Shown here piece by piece: positions 52,865 through 63,000 of a stretch of 64,000 nucleotides of DNA; position 1 is the stretch's first letter, and each line of letters opens with the position of its first letter. The DNA lies in NCBI RefSeq assembly GCF_035918395.1, contig NZ_CP142362.1, forward strand, positions 1,959,501-2,023,500, in the 5' to 3' direction. The notes beneath the pieces were generated by a model, which was not told the DNA's origin, did not search any database, and was given only the letters and a program-made list of their open reading frames with translations. The stretch is from Mycolicibacterium sp. ND9-15. Its GTDB lineage: Bacteria > Actinomycetota > Actinomycetes > Mycobacteriales > Mycobacteriaceae. Both the position numbers and the translations under genes were made by a program.

Positions 52865-54430
52865 TCAGTCGTGTTCTCCCCCCTTGCGGTCCCAGTCGCT
52901 GGGCAGCATGGGCTCGGTGGGCCCACCACCGAACGAGTCGCCGGCCAACTCGGTGAGCCCGCTGGCCTGCTCGGCGTCGGACGTGGCCGCCGCGCCGGTG
53001 AAACCGACTGCGCCTGCGCCCTTCTCGGATGCCACCACCCGCGGCCGGCGGGCCGGTTCGCGCGGCGGGGCCACCTCATCAGGGTCGTCGGGCTCGTAAT
53101 CCAGGTACGCATCGGCGTATTGGCGTTGGTGGATTGGCTGCGGGCGTTTCCGGCGGGCCTTGCGCTTGGCCAACGCCGACGCCGCGGCTGCGGCGGCGGC
53201 CGGAGCGGCGATATCCGATGCGGGCGCCTTCACACTTGTGCCCTCCCGGAATGTCGGGGAGACACCACCTTCCGGTTCGGGACCCGGCACCGCGTACGGC
53301 ACCGCGGCGGCGACCGCGGGCGCGGGCGCGCCGGGGGGCGGTGGCGCGCCCACTCCCACCGACGGAGCGGGTGCGGGCGGCGCCGTGGTCACCGTCGGTG
53401 CAATGGCGGTCACCGGTGGAAGCGTTTCGGCTCGCGGCTCGGCGACCGGCCGGACGGCGGCGGGCGCTGGGGCAGGCGCAGGTGCAGGAGCCGGTGCCGG
53501 TGCGGCTGCAGGCGTCTGGGCCGGCAGCAGGGCGGCGATCATCAACGGGATGAATATCGGAGCGCTGAGGATCAGCGACCACGTCGTCCAGCCGAGCGGC
53601 TGGGTGATCGCCTGGTAGAGCACGAATAGCAGCACCAGCCCCGACCCCGGATTCAACAGCCATCCGAGGAAGCCGCTCATGAATTCGTTGAGCAGATCCA
53701 GGATGCTGCCGAAGAACTGCCGCGCGAAGTTGAGGATCAACTCGAAGAAGTCCTCGAAGAACTTCGCGATCTGCTGCAGAAAATCCGCGATCGAGTCCGC
53801 GATGTTTCGCGCCCCACCCGCGTCGGCGGCGGTGGCCATCGCGGCGAACTGCTGCGCATCGGCGGCGGCCGAACCCGCCTCGCCCACGCCCGGCGTCAAC
53901 ATGAAGGGCGCGGGCGGCGTGACCGGTGTCGCCGCCACCGCCGCACCCGACACCGCCTGGTAGACGCTCATCGTCGTCGCGGCCTGGATCCACATCCGCA
54001 CATAGTCGGCTTCGTTCAGCGCGATCGGGATCGTGTTGATACCCAGGAAGTTCGTGGCCAGCAACACCGCGTGTGTGGTCTTGTTGAGCGCCAACTCGGG
54101 CAACGTCGGCATCGTGGCCAACGCCGTGGTGTAGGCGGCCGCGGTCGCCCCGTGCTGCGCCGCCGCGGCCGCGCTCTTCGCGCTGGCCTGCGCCAGCCAG
54201 GCAAGGTACGGCGTATGGGCGGCCGCGTACTGCGCGGCGCTCGGCCCTTCCCAGGAGCCGCCCTGCACCGCACCCAGTATCGCGGTCAACTCCGCTGCGG
54301 CAGAAGAATACTCACCCGCAAGTGACTGCCACGCTCCCGCCGCGGCCAGCAGCGAACCCGGTCCGGGTCCACTGCTCAGCATCGCCGAGTGGACTTCAGG
54401 AGGAAGTGCCATCCAGATGGGAGCGGTCAT
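52865..54430 (-). CDS. PPE4: PPE4-like PPE protein
   Basis: A 521-residue PPE protein (PPE4 is 513). The motif [13 protein letters not shown] at the N-terminus, [20 protein letters not shown] and the EspG-binding helical tip mark the family. The C-terminus has hydrophobic helices, then Ala/Pro-rich linkers. It forms a dimer with the PE protein coded 2 bases upstream and is exported by ESX-3; in mycobacteria PE5-PPE4 is needed for siderophore-mediated iron use. Confidence 0.93.
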   Translation of the reverse strand: MTAPIWMALPPEVHSAMLSSGPGPGSLLAAAGAWQSLAGEYSSAAAELTAILGAVQGGSWEGPSAAQYAAAHTPYLAWLAQASAKSAAAAAQHGATAAAYTTALATMPTLPELALNKTTHAVLLATNFLGINTIPIALNEADYVRMWIQAATTMSVYQAVSGAAVAATPVTPPAPFMLTPGVGEAGSAAADAQQFAAMATAADAGGARNIADSIADFLQQIAKFFEDFFELILNFARQFFGSILDLLNEFMSGFLGWLLNPGSGLVLLFVLYQAITQPLGWTTWSLILSAPIFIPLMIAALLPAQTPAAAPAPAPAPAPAPAPAAVRPVAEPRAETLPPVTAIAPTVTTAPPAPAPSVGVGAPPPPGAPAPAVAAAVPYAVPGPEPEGGVSPTFREGTSVKAPASDIAAPAAAAAAASALAKRKARRKRPQPIHQRQYADAYLDYEPDDPDEVAPPREPARRPRVVASEKGAGAVGFTGAAATSDAEQASGLTELAGDSFGGGPTEPMLPSDWDRKGGEHD

Positions 54431-54432
54431 GA

Positions 54433-54741
54433 TCAGCTGCCGGCGACCAGGTAACTCGCCGCTGCCGCCGCGTCACCGGTGGCGTAGCTGGTAGCGGACT
54501 GTCCGACGCCGATGCCGGACCGGCCGAGCTCCTCGACACCGAGGGCGGCGACCGTATTGTGCTGGGTGCCATGGGCGCTCAGGCTGGCGGCGGTCTGCAG
54601 CGACACCGCGTCTGCGGCCGGCGGCGCCACGGCGGTGACCGCGGGCGCGGCGGCGGCGTGGGCCGCGGCCAACCGGGCCGTGAGTGCCTCCACGGCGGAA
54701 GCCGCCGCGGCGAGGCCTTCGGGGACGACACGAAGAGTCAT
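54433..54741 (-). CDS. PE5: PE5-like PE protein
   Basis: A 102-residue PE protein ([16 protein letters not shown]) with a helical hairpin and the YxxxD export signal YATGD near the C-terminus. ATG shares its first base with the stop of eccC3. Same length as M. tuberculosis PE5. Confidence 0.94.
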   Translation of the reverse strand: MTLRVVPEGLAAAASAVEALTARLAAAHAAAAPAVTAVAPPAADAVSLQTAASLSAHGTQHNTVAALGVEELGRSGIGVGQSATSYATGDAAAAASYLVAGS

Positions 54742-57700
54742 CAGTTGAGCTCCCTTCCACTGTTGCCGTTGTTGCCGGTGCTTTGCGCAACCGCGTCCGC
54801 GAACGGGTTGACGAGTTGCAGGAAGGTCGGGGTATCGCCATCATCGACCAACATCGCGCGACCCGCGGGCAACCGGCGGAACCGATGGCCGCGAATCTTG
54901 CCGCTGTCCTGCGGATTACCCGACAGCATGAGGATCGTCGCCTGCAGTTCGTTGAGGCGACGCAGCAACGGTGCGGTCATCAGTGCGTGCGCAGAACCGG
55001 TCGCCCGTGCGGTGACGATGACGCGCAAGCCCAACTCGCTTGCCTGCGACAACAATCCGATGATGCCGGTCCAGGGCCGCTGCCCGACGAACGGGCCGCT
55101 GACCGCGGGTGCGTCGGGGATCTGGTCGACGTCGTCGATGATCAGGTAGTGGGTGTGGGTGTCCTCGCCGGACCGGTAGCTCCACCGGCTCAGTTCCTGC
55201 GGGGAGAGGTTCGCCGGCGGACGACGCTTCTCGAGCAGCGCCGTCAGCCCCATCATCGCCGGGGTGATCCGGTCGATGTTCGGTGTGTACTCGTTGTCCG
55301 GGAACAACGGTTCGTCGACCAGGTGCAGGCGACGATCGATCACCGTGAACGCCACGCGGTCGGGCGTGGAGTTCTCCCGCAGGGTACGGATCAGGTGACG
55401 CAGCAGCGTCGTCTTGCCGGACTTGGCATCGCCGAACACCATCAGCAACGGGTTCTGCTCGAACGCCATCGACACGGCCGCGAGATCCTTCTCGCGCTGG
55501 CCGACGACGACCCGTTCCGGTGCCGGATACAACGGGGCCAGCACGCTCGGCGGCAGGTCGTGCGGCAGCAGCCGCACCGGCGGTGCGCCGGCGCCGCGAT
55601 GGCGCTCGTTGATCACCGCGATGTCACGCAGTGACGGTTCGGCGAACAAGAAGTGCTCGGCTGCCATGGTCAGGCCGCGACCGGGCTGATCGGCGGGCAC
55701 CGCTTCGGCTGGCCGCCGCAGCGCACCGGTCACCCGGACGTTGCTGTCGCGGGCGTCGGAGAGTTTCAGCTCGAGGCGCAGCCCGAGGCCGTCACGCATC
55801 GCCAGTGGCACCTCGAGCCAGTTCGGGGTGGTGATGACGACGTGGATGCCGTAGGACATCCCGGTGTTGACCAACTCGGTGACCTTGGCCAGCAACGGGT
55901 TCCGCGTGTTGAAGGTGTCGGTGTTGTCGCGGCTGAACGCGTACAGGTTGTCGATGACCAGGAACACCTCGCCGTACTCGTCGCGCCGGCCGTTCCCCGA
56001 GTGACCGTGCGCCTGGCGGGCGCGTAGCAGCTGTTCGAGCTCGCCGAACGTGCGCCGGATGCGCTCGGGTTCCAACGGCGAGGCGACACTGCCGACGTGA
56101 GCCAGGTCTTGCAGCGAACGGAGTTGACCGCCGCCGTAGTCCAGGCAGTAGAACGTCACGTCGCGCGGCGTGTGCAGGGCGGCCGCGGACAGGATGAACG
56201 TCTGCAGCGCAGTCGTCTTACCCGACTTCGGCCCGCCGTGGATCAGCACGTTGGCCGCCGCGGACCTGGCGTCGAAGATCAGCGGGTCGCGGCGCATCGC
56301 GAACGGCCGGTCGATTTCGCCCAGCGGCCAGCGCAGTTCGCGCTCGGCGACATCGACGCGGGCGACCAGCTCGTCGAGCGGGATCGAATCCTCCAGCGGC
56401 AGCAGCCACAGCCGCGGCGCCTTCGGACCGTAGTGCGCGAGCTGATCGCCGATGGTGGCGATGAGCTTGCGGGGCGCGCGCTCCTCGTGAACGGCCGGAT
56501 CGGACATGATGACGGTCTCGGCGGGCGCTTCGACGTGACCGGCGGTGAATGGTCGCGGCACCGGAACCGATTGCACCACAACGGACTTCTCGATCCGAGG
56601 CGGATCATAGATGCCGTCGACATAGGTGCTGCGGAACTTGACCGGCATGGCCCCCGGCGTCGGCACCAGGAAGCCCTCACCCTTGTGTTCGGGGCCGGCC
56701 TCGATGTGAAACGCGTCCTCCACCCCGATGATCTGGCGGCTGACGGCCGGACTGGCCACCTTGAGCCCGATTCGATACGAGGTGTTCTTGTCGATGTCCT
56801 TGATCCGGCCCACATCCAGCGTCTGCGACGCGAACAGGATGTGGATGCGGAACGAACGTCCCTTGCGCGCGACGTAATCGAACAGGTCGGCGTACTCGGG
56901 ATGATCCGACAGCATCAGCGAGAACTCGTCGGCGACGATGAGCAGTGTGGGCAGGGGCGGAAGGTCGTAGGCCGCCGCTGTCGACGAATCACGGTAAGCC
57001 TCGTACTCGAGCACCGAGTTGAACGCGCTGCCCTGCACCCGGCGGCCGGCCTCCATCAGCAGTTGCTCGCGCCGGGCCACCTCGCCGCGCAGGGTGTCGG
57101 CGAACCGGTCGGCGAGTGAACGCTTCTCGGCCATGTTCGAGATCACCGCGACCATTTGCGGGAAGTCACGGAAGATGTCGGCCCCGGCCTCACCCTTGAA
57201 GTCGGCGTAGATCACGATCAGCCGGTCCGCGGAGTGAGTGGTCAACAGCGACAAGAGGATCGACATCAACGTCTGCGATTTACCCGAGCCGGTCATACCG
57301 ATCATCAGGCCGTGCGGGCCCATGCCGCCCTCCGCCTCGTCCTTGAGGTCGAAGGCGAGCGGTTCGCCGGTGGCGGTCACACCGATGGGCACCCGCAGTT
57401 CGTCAGCGCGCGTCCGCGGCGCCCACAGGCTCGCCACGTCGAGCGCGGCGGCATCCGGGATGCCGAGCAGTGTGGAGAAGGTGGCGACACCGGCGCTGCC
57501 GGTGCGGGCATGGCTCGGGTTCGTCTCCCACTTCGACAGCCGGCGTGCGATGTGGCGTGCGGTCGCGACGTCGAGTTGGTCGGCGGCGTCAACGTACGAC
57601 TGCCAGCCACCCGTGTGCCACCGCTGCAGCTTGCCGTCCCTCAACTGCAGAATCGGCCGCTCCGGATCGGCGTACTGTTCGCGGTGTGGCGGTTCGGCGA

Positions 57701-58730
57701 TGCGCTGCACCAGCGTCACACCGGCCAGTCCGCCCCGAGGGACCAGTGCGGCGGTGTCCGCATCGGGATCGTCGACGACGATGATCAGATGTTTGACTTC
57801 TGCTTCGTCGCCGCCGGCGCCGAACGCCGATCGGTCATCGAGCGCCGGTGCCAGCAGCGAGCGCAGTTCGACGATATCGGACGCCAGGTAGCGGGCCGGT
57901 CCGGCCCCGTCGACCGCCCCGGGAACGTCGTTGTGCGGCAACCACTTGAGCCAGGCCCAGTCCTCGCTCTCGATGTCCGGCGCGAGCAGCGCGATGCCAA
58001 GCACCGCCGGGTCGTGCCAGGTGACCGCCTGGGCGATCCAGGCGCGCAGCGCATCTCGAACCTCGTCGGGTTCGCCGAGGACCGTGATGCGGGAGACCTT
58101 GCCGAGGTCGACACCGGTCGGCGCCGCACGCACCGTCCGCTGCACATCGAGAAGTGCCCGTAACGTGCTGTGCGACACCGGCTCCAGGTCGACCTCGTCC
58201 GCGCTGTCCTTCACCCGCAGCGTGGCGTTCAGCGGGGTGTCGTGGGTTCCGAGCCGCACCACCAGGAAATCGGAGTCGTGGGGATCGCGTTCCCACTGTC
58301 GGCGCGTGCCGGGCACATCGATGAGCAGCCCCGGATCCGGATGCGACCACTTCAGCGCCGCACGCTGCTCGCCGGCGTGCGCGCGCACGTTGTCCCTGAC
58401 CACCGACAGATAACGCAGATAGTCGGCCCGCTCGGCGTCGACTTCCTCGGTGCGCATCTTGTTGTCGGTGCCGCGGTAGAGCGCGGTGGCGGCCAACAGC
58501 AGCACGAACGGGAAGAACAGCGTCGTCGGTGAGATCAGCCGCATGCCCGTCGCGAACAGCGCGACGATCATGCCCACGATCAGGATGACGATCAGGTAGG
58601 GCAGCACCCGTCGCAGCAGCGACGCCGGGATCACCCGGGGCAGTTCGGGTGGCGCTTCGATCGTGATGGTGCCCTTGCGCGTCGTCGGCACCGGGATGCG
58701 GCGACGCGCCTCGAAAATGAGTCGGCTCAC
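54741..58730 (-). CDS. eccC3: EccC3, FtsK/SpoIIIE-type ATPase of ESX-3
   Basis: A 1329-residue motor. Two N-terminal spans, a DUF-type stalk domain, then three ATPase modules with P-loops [18 protein letters not shown] and GDAKSGKTT. EccC3 is one chain, not split as EccCa/EccCb in ESX-1. GTG 58730 overlaps the end of eccB3 by 4 bases. Recognises the signal of Esx/PE substrates and drives their export. Confidence 0.97.
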   Translation of the reverse strand: MSRLIFEARRRIPVPTTRKGTITIEAPPELPRVIPASLLRRVLPYLIVILIVGMIVALFATGMRLISPTTLFFPFVLLLAATALYRGTDNKMRTEEVDAERADYLRYLSVVRDNVRAHAGEQRAALKWSHPDPGLLIDVPGTRRQWERDPHDSDFLVVRLGTHDTPLNATLRVKDSADEVDLEPVSHSTLRALLDVQRTVRAAPTGVDLGKVSRITVLGEPDEVRDALRAWIAQAVTWHDPAVLGIALLAPDIESEDWAWLKWLPHNDVPGAVDGAGPARYLASDIVELRSLLAPALDDRSAFGAGGDEAEVKHLIIVVDDPDADTAALVPRGGLAGVTLVQRIAEPPHREQYADPERPILQLRDGKLQRWHTGGWQSYVDAADQLDVATARHIARRLSKWETNPSHARTGSAGVATFSTLLGIPDAAALDVASLWAPRTRADELRVPIGVTATGEPLAFDLKDEAEGGMGPHGLMIGMTGSGKSQTLMSILLSLLTTHSADRLIVIYADFKGEAGADIFRDFPQMVAVISNMAEKRSLADRFADTLRGEVARREQLLMEAGRRVQGSAFNSVLEYEAYRDSSTAAAYDLPPLPTLLIVADEFSLMLSDHPEYADLFDYVARKGRSFRIHILFASQTLDVGRIKDIDKNTSYRIGLKVASPAVSRQIIGVEDAFHIEAGPEHKGEGFLVPTPGAMPVKFRSTYVDGIYDPPRIEKSVVVQSVPVPRPFTAGHVEAPAETVIMSDPAVHEERAPRKLIATIGDQLAHYGPKAPRLWLLPLEDSIPLDELVARVDVAERELRWPLGEIDRPFAMRRDPLIFDARSAAANVLIHGGPKSGKTTALQTFILSAAALHTPRDVTFYCLDYGGGQLRSLQDLAHVGSVASPLEPERIRRTFGELEQLLRARQAHGHSGNGRRDEYGEVFLVIDNLYAFSRDNTDTFNTRNPLLAKVTELVNTGMSYGIHVVITTPNWLEVPLAMRDGLGLRLELKLSDARDSNVRVTGALRRPAEAVPADQPGRGLTMAAEHFLFAEPSLRDIAVINERHRGAGAPPVRLLPHDLPPSVLAPLYPAPERVVVGQREKDLAAVSMAFEQNPLLMVFGDAKSGKTTLLRHLIRTLRENSTPDRVAFTVIDRRLHLVDEPLFPDNEYTPNIDRITPAMMGLTALLEKRRPPANLSPQELSRWSYRSGEDTHTHYLIIDDVDQIPDAPAVSGPFVGQRPWTGIIGLLSQASELGLRVIVTARATGSAHALMTAPLLRRLNELQATILMLSGNPQDSGKIRGHRFRRLPAGRAMLVDDGDTPTFLQLVNPFADAVAQSTGNNGNSGRELN

Positions 58731-60292
58731 GGACTTTCCCTCACGACGGCGGGTCGGGGGTCGGCGGCCAGTGCGTCATGGGCCAGCAACGCGTCGCCGC
58801 GCGACAGCGTCGGACCGGGCGCGAACTGGCTCAGCATCGACCATGGAATCGGTACTGCGGGCCCGCTGAGCCCGAGCGCGGAGATGGTGTCCTCGTCACC
58901 GGCCTCGTCGAGGCCGTAACGCACGCCGACGTCGCTGAGCCAGAAGGATGCGCCGCCGACGGGGGCCGTCGAGGCTCCCCCGTCGTCCTGTCCGACCGTC
59001 TGGACCAGGTACCCGCGGCCGGGTGTCAGTGCCACCCGGTTCGCGGTGGTGCCGAAACCGGCCCCGACCAGCGGGACGGTACGCAGTTCGTCGGCCACCG
59101 GCAACGTGACCCCAGAACGGAGTTCCAGCGTTGCGCTGGTGGCGTCGGCGGGTCGCGTCCATCGAGCACAAGTCAGCGGGGCATCGGCGGCCTCGACGAG
59201 CGAAAGCTGTTGGCGGGGATACGCATCGGTGTCGATGACGTCGGCCACGGGCAGGCGCGCGATGTGGTCGGCGCCCAGGCGCGGCGGCTGGTCGAGGCCG
59301 AACGAGTTCGTGTTGCGCATGATCGCAGCGATCACCGGCGAAATCGGTTGCAGGCCGTCGGCCAACACCGCGTAGTGACGCAGCGTGTTGTCGGCGGCAA
59401 AGGCGGCCACCACCGCACCGGCCGGTGCCGGCACCGGCAACGGGTACCGCGGCGGGTCGCCCGCGCCCGGGACGACGGGCGGAGTAAGTGCGGGCGCCTC
59501 CGGCACCGCGTTGAACAGACCGGGCGCAATCGGACGGGCGTCGAGCGGCCCGGTGCCCAGGCCCAGAGCGCTGGTGACCGCGCGGTCGTTCATGTCGATC
59601 GGGCTCCGACGGCCGTCCCACAGCAGCCAGGTTCCCGCGTTCGGGCCGCTCGGGTTCGCAACCAGGATCGCTTTGTCGTCCGGAAGCGGGACCGCGCGCT
59701 CGCCGCCGTCGCTCAGCGCGCCCGCGATCATCGTGACACCGACAGCGGGTCCGGAAACCCCGTCGCACACCGTCCAGTCGGCGTCGTGAGTCGTGTTCTG
59801 CACCATGCGTTCCGGCGCCCCGGGTATGCCGATCAGATTACCGCGGGGAAACTGGTCGATCTCGCTCGTCTTGACCTGTGCGGGGTTGTCCGGGCGGCCG
59901 GCGATGAGGCGCGCGGAGGTCAGGTTCAACACGGGGTGCAGTTGTTCGCCGAGGCGGACGTACAGGGCCGAGGTGGTGCGGTCGGCCAGAATCGCGTCGT
60001 TGCCGGCCACCCCGCCGGGGCGGATCAGCGAGAAGACGAAGCACCCGGCGAGGCCGGTGATCAACACCAGCGCACCGACGAGCACCGAACGGGTCTGGGT
60101 GCGGAGCGGGTCGACGAGCATGCGGGTGTCGTGCAGGGCGACACCGGATGCGATGCGCCGCATGACGAACCGCCATCCGGTCACCTGATGGCGGGTGACG
60201 AACCCGCGGCGGTACACGACCCGGTCGGGGTTCTCGTTGGCCGGTGTTCGCGAGGTGAAGGCCCGACGATCCGGACTGTCGGGCTGGGTCAT
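58727..60292 (-). CDS. eccB3: EccB3, ESX-3 periplasmic/membrane component
   Basis: A 521-residue protein (538 in M. tuberculosis): a cytosolic N-terminus, one span ([20 protein letters not shown]) near residue 75, and a large periplasmic domain with repeat folds. 4-base overlaps with eccA3 and eccC3 show coupled translation. Confidence 0.95.
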   Translation of the reverse strand: MTQPDSPDRRAFTSRTPANENPDRVVYRRGFVTRHQVTGWRFVMRRIASGVALHDTRMLVDPLRTQTRSVLVGALVLITGLAGCFVFSLIRPGGVAGNDAILADRTTSALYVRLGEQLHPVLNLTSARLIAGRPDNPAQVKTSEIDQFPRGNLIGIPGAPERMVQNTTHDADWTVCDGVSGPAVGVTMIAGALSDGGERAVPLPDDKAILVANPSGPNAGTWLLWDGRRSPIDMNDRAVTSALGLGTGPLDARPIAPGLFNAVPEAPALTPPVVPGAGDPPRYPLPVPAPAGAVVAAFAADNTLRHYAVLADGLQPISPVIAAIMRNTNSFGLDQPPRLGADHIARLPVADVIDTDAYPRQQLSLVEAADAPLTCARWTRPADATSATLELRSGVTLPVADELRTVPLVGAGFGTTANRVALTPGRGYLVQTVGQDDGGASTAPVGGASFWLSDVGVRYGLDEAGDEDTISALGLSGPAVPIPWSMLSQFAPGPTLSRGDALLAHDALAADPRPAVVRESP

Positions 60293-62106
60293 TCGGGCAC
60301 CGCCAGACCGAGGCCGCGCAGCAGCGGAATGGCGGATCGGGTGACGTCCTCGTCGGTGATGGTCATCAGCTCGTCATCTGTGAAATCGTCGGAATCGGAG
60401 TGGTCGAGTCGATACTCGCGCTCCTCTTCGGAGCGCTCGACCAGGTTGCGGACGAACCGGCCGTTACCGGCGATGTCGAGGTTGCGTCTGTCCACGCCTG
60501 CGGCGTCCGGTGTGGTCACCGAAGCCAGTTGGCCGAACAGCTTTTCCATGTGCGCGAGTGCCGCCGGTTCGAAGACACTGTCGCGCTTCTCAGCCATGCG
60601 GACCGCGATCTCGACCAGTTCGTGCGCGGTGTACGACGGGAAGTCGATGCTGCGCGTGAAACGGGACCGCAGACCCTCGTTGGTGTCGAGGAACGCGTCG
60701 AGATCCTTGCGGTACCCGGCGACGATGACGACCAACCGCTCGCGGTCGTTCTCCATGCGCGCCAGCAGGGTGTCGATCGCGACCAGTCCGAAGTCGTTCT
60801 TGGCTCCCGTCGACACCAGCGCATAGGCCTCGTCGAGGAAGAGCACCCCGTCGAGCGCGCTGTCGATGATCGCGTTGGTCTTGGCCTCTGTCTCGCCGAT
60901 GTGCTGGCCGATCAGGTCGGCACGATGCACCTCGCGGACCGTCTCCTTTTTGAGAATGCCCAGCCCACAATAGATTTTGGCGACCACGCGCGCGATCGTG
61001 GTCTTACCGGTGCCGGGCGGGCCGGCGAACACCAGATGGTTGGTGCGCTGGGCCACGGTCAGGCCGCGCTCCTGGCGGCGGAGCGCCATCGCGACCGAAC
61101 TCTTCAGCCGCGCGACCTGATACTTGACCTCTTCGAGGCCGATGAACTCGGCGAGCTCGGCCTCGGCCTCAACCAGCAGATGCGCCTTGCGCTCCTTGGC
61201 GCCCGCGTCGACGAAGTCGGCCTCGTTCGGCTCGGTCTCCGGGTCCCATGGGTCGGAGCGGCCCTCGATGCGCGCCGCCGTGGTCGGCACGATGCCGTAC
61301 GAGGTGTCCGACAGCGCGAGTTCGACCTGCTCGTTCTCGGGGTTGGCGGCGTAGAGCTCGGCGAGCACGTCGGCGGCGTCGAGTTCCTCGCCTTGCGCCC
61401 GCAGGCACAGCGCCTTGACCAGAGTGCCGTCCACGGTCGCGACATCGACTGGCCCGGCGGGCTCTTCGAGGTACGACAGCGCGGGGGCGTACATGCCGAG
61501 GCGGGCCAGCGAGGTGCCGAGCGCGACGCGCACCGCATGCGCGTACGTCTCGTCCAGCCGCGTGTCGTTGACGATCGGGGTGATCAGCCGGACCACATCC
61601 GACCAGCGCTCCGCGCGGTAGTACATCGCGACCCGCACCCACCGCGCGTCGAGCCAGTTCGGACGCCGAGTGATCAGCGGCTCGACCAGTTTGTCCGCCG
61701 CGGCGAAATCACCGGCATTGCACAGCATTACGGCGTGGGCCAATACAAAGTCGTCGGGTGCCGCCGCAGAGAACTTGAGGTAGAGCCCGGTATCGTAGGT
61801 GAACGCCAGGGCGCCCTCGGCGAGTTGCACGTGGCGCTGCAGCACCCCCGCGGTCGTGACGGTCCGCCAGACGGCTTCGAGGACCTTGGGACTGGTGTCA
61901 CCCGCAGCCGCCAGCCCTGTCCACGCATCGCACTGGTCCCGGGCGATGCGAGTGAGCTCGCTGAAACCGGCGCGGGCCGCGACCGGGTCCGGTGGGCGCC
62001 GACGCTCGTGCACCGACAGTCCCAGGGCTCGGCAACATGTGGCGAACCGACTCACCACGTCGTGGTCGACGCGCGAAGTCGCGGCAGAATCGGTTGGTAG
62101 CGGCAC
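60289..62106 (-). CDS. eccA3: EccA3, AAA+ ATPase of ESX-3
   Basis: A 605-residue cytosolic ATPase (631 in M. tuberculosis). An N-terminal TPR-like domain precedes the CbxX/CfqX-type AAA+ module with Walker A FAGPPGTGKTTIARVVAK and Walker B VLFLDEAYAL. It recycles chaperone/substrate complexes for ESX-3. GTG 62106 is the first gene of the operon and lies 21 bases from an IdeR-box-like site. Confidence 0.95.
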   Translation of the reverse strand: MPLPTDSAATSRVDHDVVSRFATCCRALGLSVHERRRPPDPVAARAGFSELTRIARDQCDAWTGLAAAGDTSPKVLEAVWRTVTTAGVLQRHVQLAEGALAFTYDTGLYLKFSAAAPDDFVLAHAVMLCNAGDFAAADKLVEPLITRRPNWLDARWVRVAMYYRAERWSDVVRLITPIVNDTRLDETYAHAVRVALGTSLARLGMYAPALSYLEEPAGPVDVATVDGTLVKALCLRAQGEELDAADVLAELYAANPENEQVELALSDTSYGIVPTTAARIEGRSDPWDPETEPNEADFVDAGAKERKAHLLVEAEAELAEFIGLEEVKYQVARLKSSVAMALRRQERGLTVAQRTNHLVFAGPPGTGKTTIARVVAKIYCGLGILKKETVREVHRADLIGQHIGETEAKTNAIIDSALDGVLFLDEAYALVSTGAKNDFGLVAIDTLLARMENDRERLVVIVAGYRKDLDAFLDTNEGLRSRFTRSIDFPSYTAHELVEIAVRMAEKRDSVFEPAALAHMEKLFGQLASVTTPDAAGVDRRNLDIAGNGRFVRNLVERSEEEREYRLDHSDSDDFTDDELMTITDEDVTRSAIPLLRGLGLAVPE

Positions 62107-62126
62107 GCGCCGTGATCTCCCCGGAG

Positions 62127-62145
62127 TTATGGCAGCCTAACTTTA
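62127..62145 (-). promoter_or_regulatory. IdeR-box-like site 1 upstream of ESX-3
   Basis: On the minus strand TAAAGTTAGGCTGCCATAA matches 14 of 19 positions of the IdeR consensus TTAGGTTAGGCTAACCTAA, including the intact core TTAGGCT. ESX-3 is iron-repressed by IdeR in mycobacteria. Located 21-39 bases before the eccA3 GTG. Confidence 0.7.
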
Positions 62146-62157
62146 GTTCGCACGAAG

Positions 62158-62176
62158 TTAGCATTGACTAAGCTAA
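62158..62176. promoter_or_regulatory. IdeR-box-like site 2 upstream of ESX-3
   Basis: TTAGCATTGACTAAGCTAA matches 14 of 19 consensus positions and lies inside a longer perfect inverted repeat, AAGTTAGC ... GCTAACTT, at 62155-62179 with a 9-base centre. It is 31 bases centre-to-centre from site 1. Confidence 0.7.
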
Positions 62177-62277
62177 CTTGTACAGACTCACGTGCTGCCC
62201 GCGAACAGGCGAAAGCGCGACAGCCAAATGGGTTGTGCACTGCCGATTGGTTGTGGATCAGGTGAAGAACATGTCGT

Positions 62278-62928
62278 TCACCGGGCGTTGTCCTCGATCA
62301 TCGCGACGGCGGTGGCGTAGACCGCGCGGGCGTGAAGTTCGAACATCTCGATCAGGTTGATAGCGTCGCCGCCGATTTCCCTGGTGATGAACAGTCCGTC
62401 GGCGCCGGCGAGCGCGTAAGTGGCCAGTTGGTGAACCTGCGCGTCGGTCAAGCCCGGTATCAGTCCCCCGAGTCCCGACGTGAGCGTCCGGTATGCCTGC
62501 TCGCGTACCTCGATGAACATCGCTCGCGCTCGCGGTTCGACGGGACGTCGCTCCAAAGCGAGCATCAGGCCCAGCCGGATGAAGTCCGGTGAATCGAGCA
62601 GAGCTTTGGCAGCTCGGGCCGCCACCGCCTCGAGACGCTTCACCGCCGAGCCGTCGGCAGGCAGTTGCCATGCCGTCAACCACGTGCCGAAGCTGCGTTC
62701 GATGACCGCGGCGAGCAGGTCGTCTTTGTCTTTGAAGTGCCAGTAGATCGAGCTGGCCGGCAAGCCGCACTTCGCGCTGACAGCGCCGATGCTGGTGCCT
62801 TCGTAGCCGCGCTCCGAGGCGATTTCGGTTGCGGCGTCCAGGATTCGGGCGCGCGAGATTTCTCCGTCGGCGCGTCGCCGCCTCTTGCCGGGGGGTTCGT
62901 TGTCGGCCACCGCCTGACCCTTTCCCAT
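62278..62928 (-). CDS. TetR-family transcriptional regulator
   Basis: A 216-residue repressor: N-terminal helix-turn-helix EIASERGYEGTSIGAVSAKC, then GLPASSIYWHFKDKDDLLAA, followed by a ligand-binding domain. ATG 62928 (MGKGQAV) is chosen; an upstream in-frame ATG at 62979 would place the start within the operator. It diverges from the MhpA-like hydroxylase across an inverted-repeat region, so it most likely controls that gene and itself. Confidence 0.85.
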   Translation of the reverse strand: MGKGQAVADNEPPGKRRRRADGEISRARILDAATEIASERGYEGTSIGAVSAKCGLPASSIYWHFKDKDDLLAAVIERSFGTWLTAWQLPADGSAVKRLEAVAARAAKALLDSPDFIRLGLMLALERRPVEPRARAMFIEVREQAYRTLTSGLGGLIPGLTDAQVHQLATYALAGADGLFITREIGGDAINLIEMFELHARAVYATAVAMIEDNAR

Positions 62929-62938
62929 GCTTGACTCT

Positions 62939-62972
62939 GTAGCGTTCACTACGCTACCGTAGTGATCACTAC
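62939..62972. promoter_or_regulatory. Overlapping inverted repeats in the TetR/hydroxylase divergent promoter
   Basis: GTAGCG...CGCTAC (62939-62957, 7-base centre) is followed by the perfect 14-base palindrome GTAGTGATCACTAC (62959-62972). Half-sites related to CACTAC recur. These are typical TetR operators, 11 bases before the regulator start and 28 before the GTG of the hydroxylase. Confidence 0.7.
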
Positions 62973-63000
62973 AGAACAAGTGGACCGACCGGAGCCGGCA

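Noticed and set aside
62155..62179. Inverted repeat considered as a transcription terminator
   Set aside because: It lies upstream of eccA3, is AT-rich and matches the IdeR consensus, so an operator is more likely.
62080..62280. Zur box for ESX-3
   Set aside because: No sequence resembling the mycobacterial Zur palindrome was found in the region by eye.
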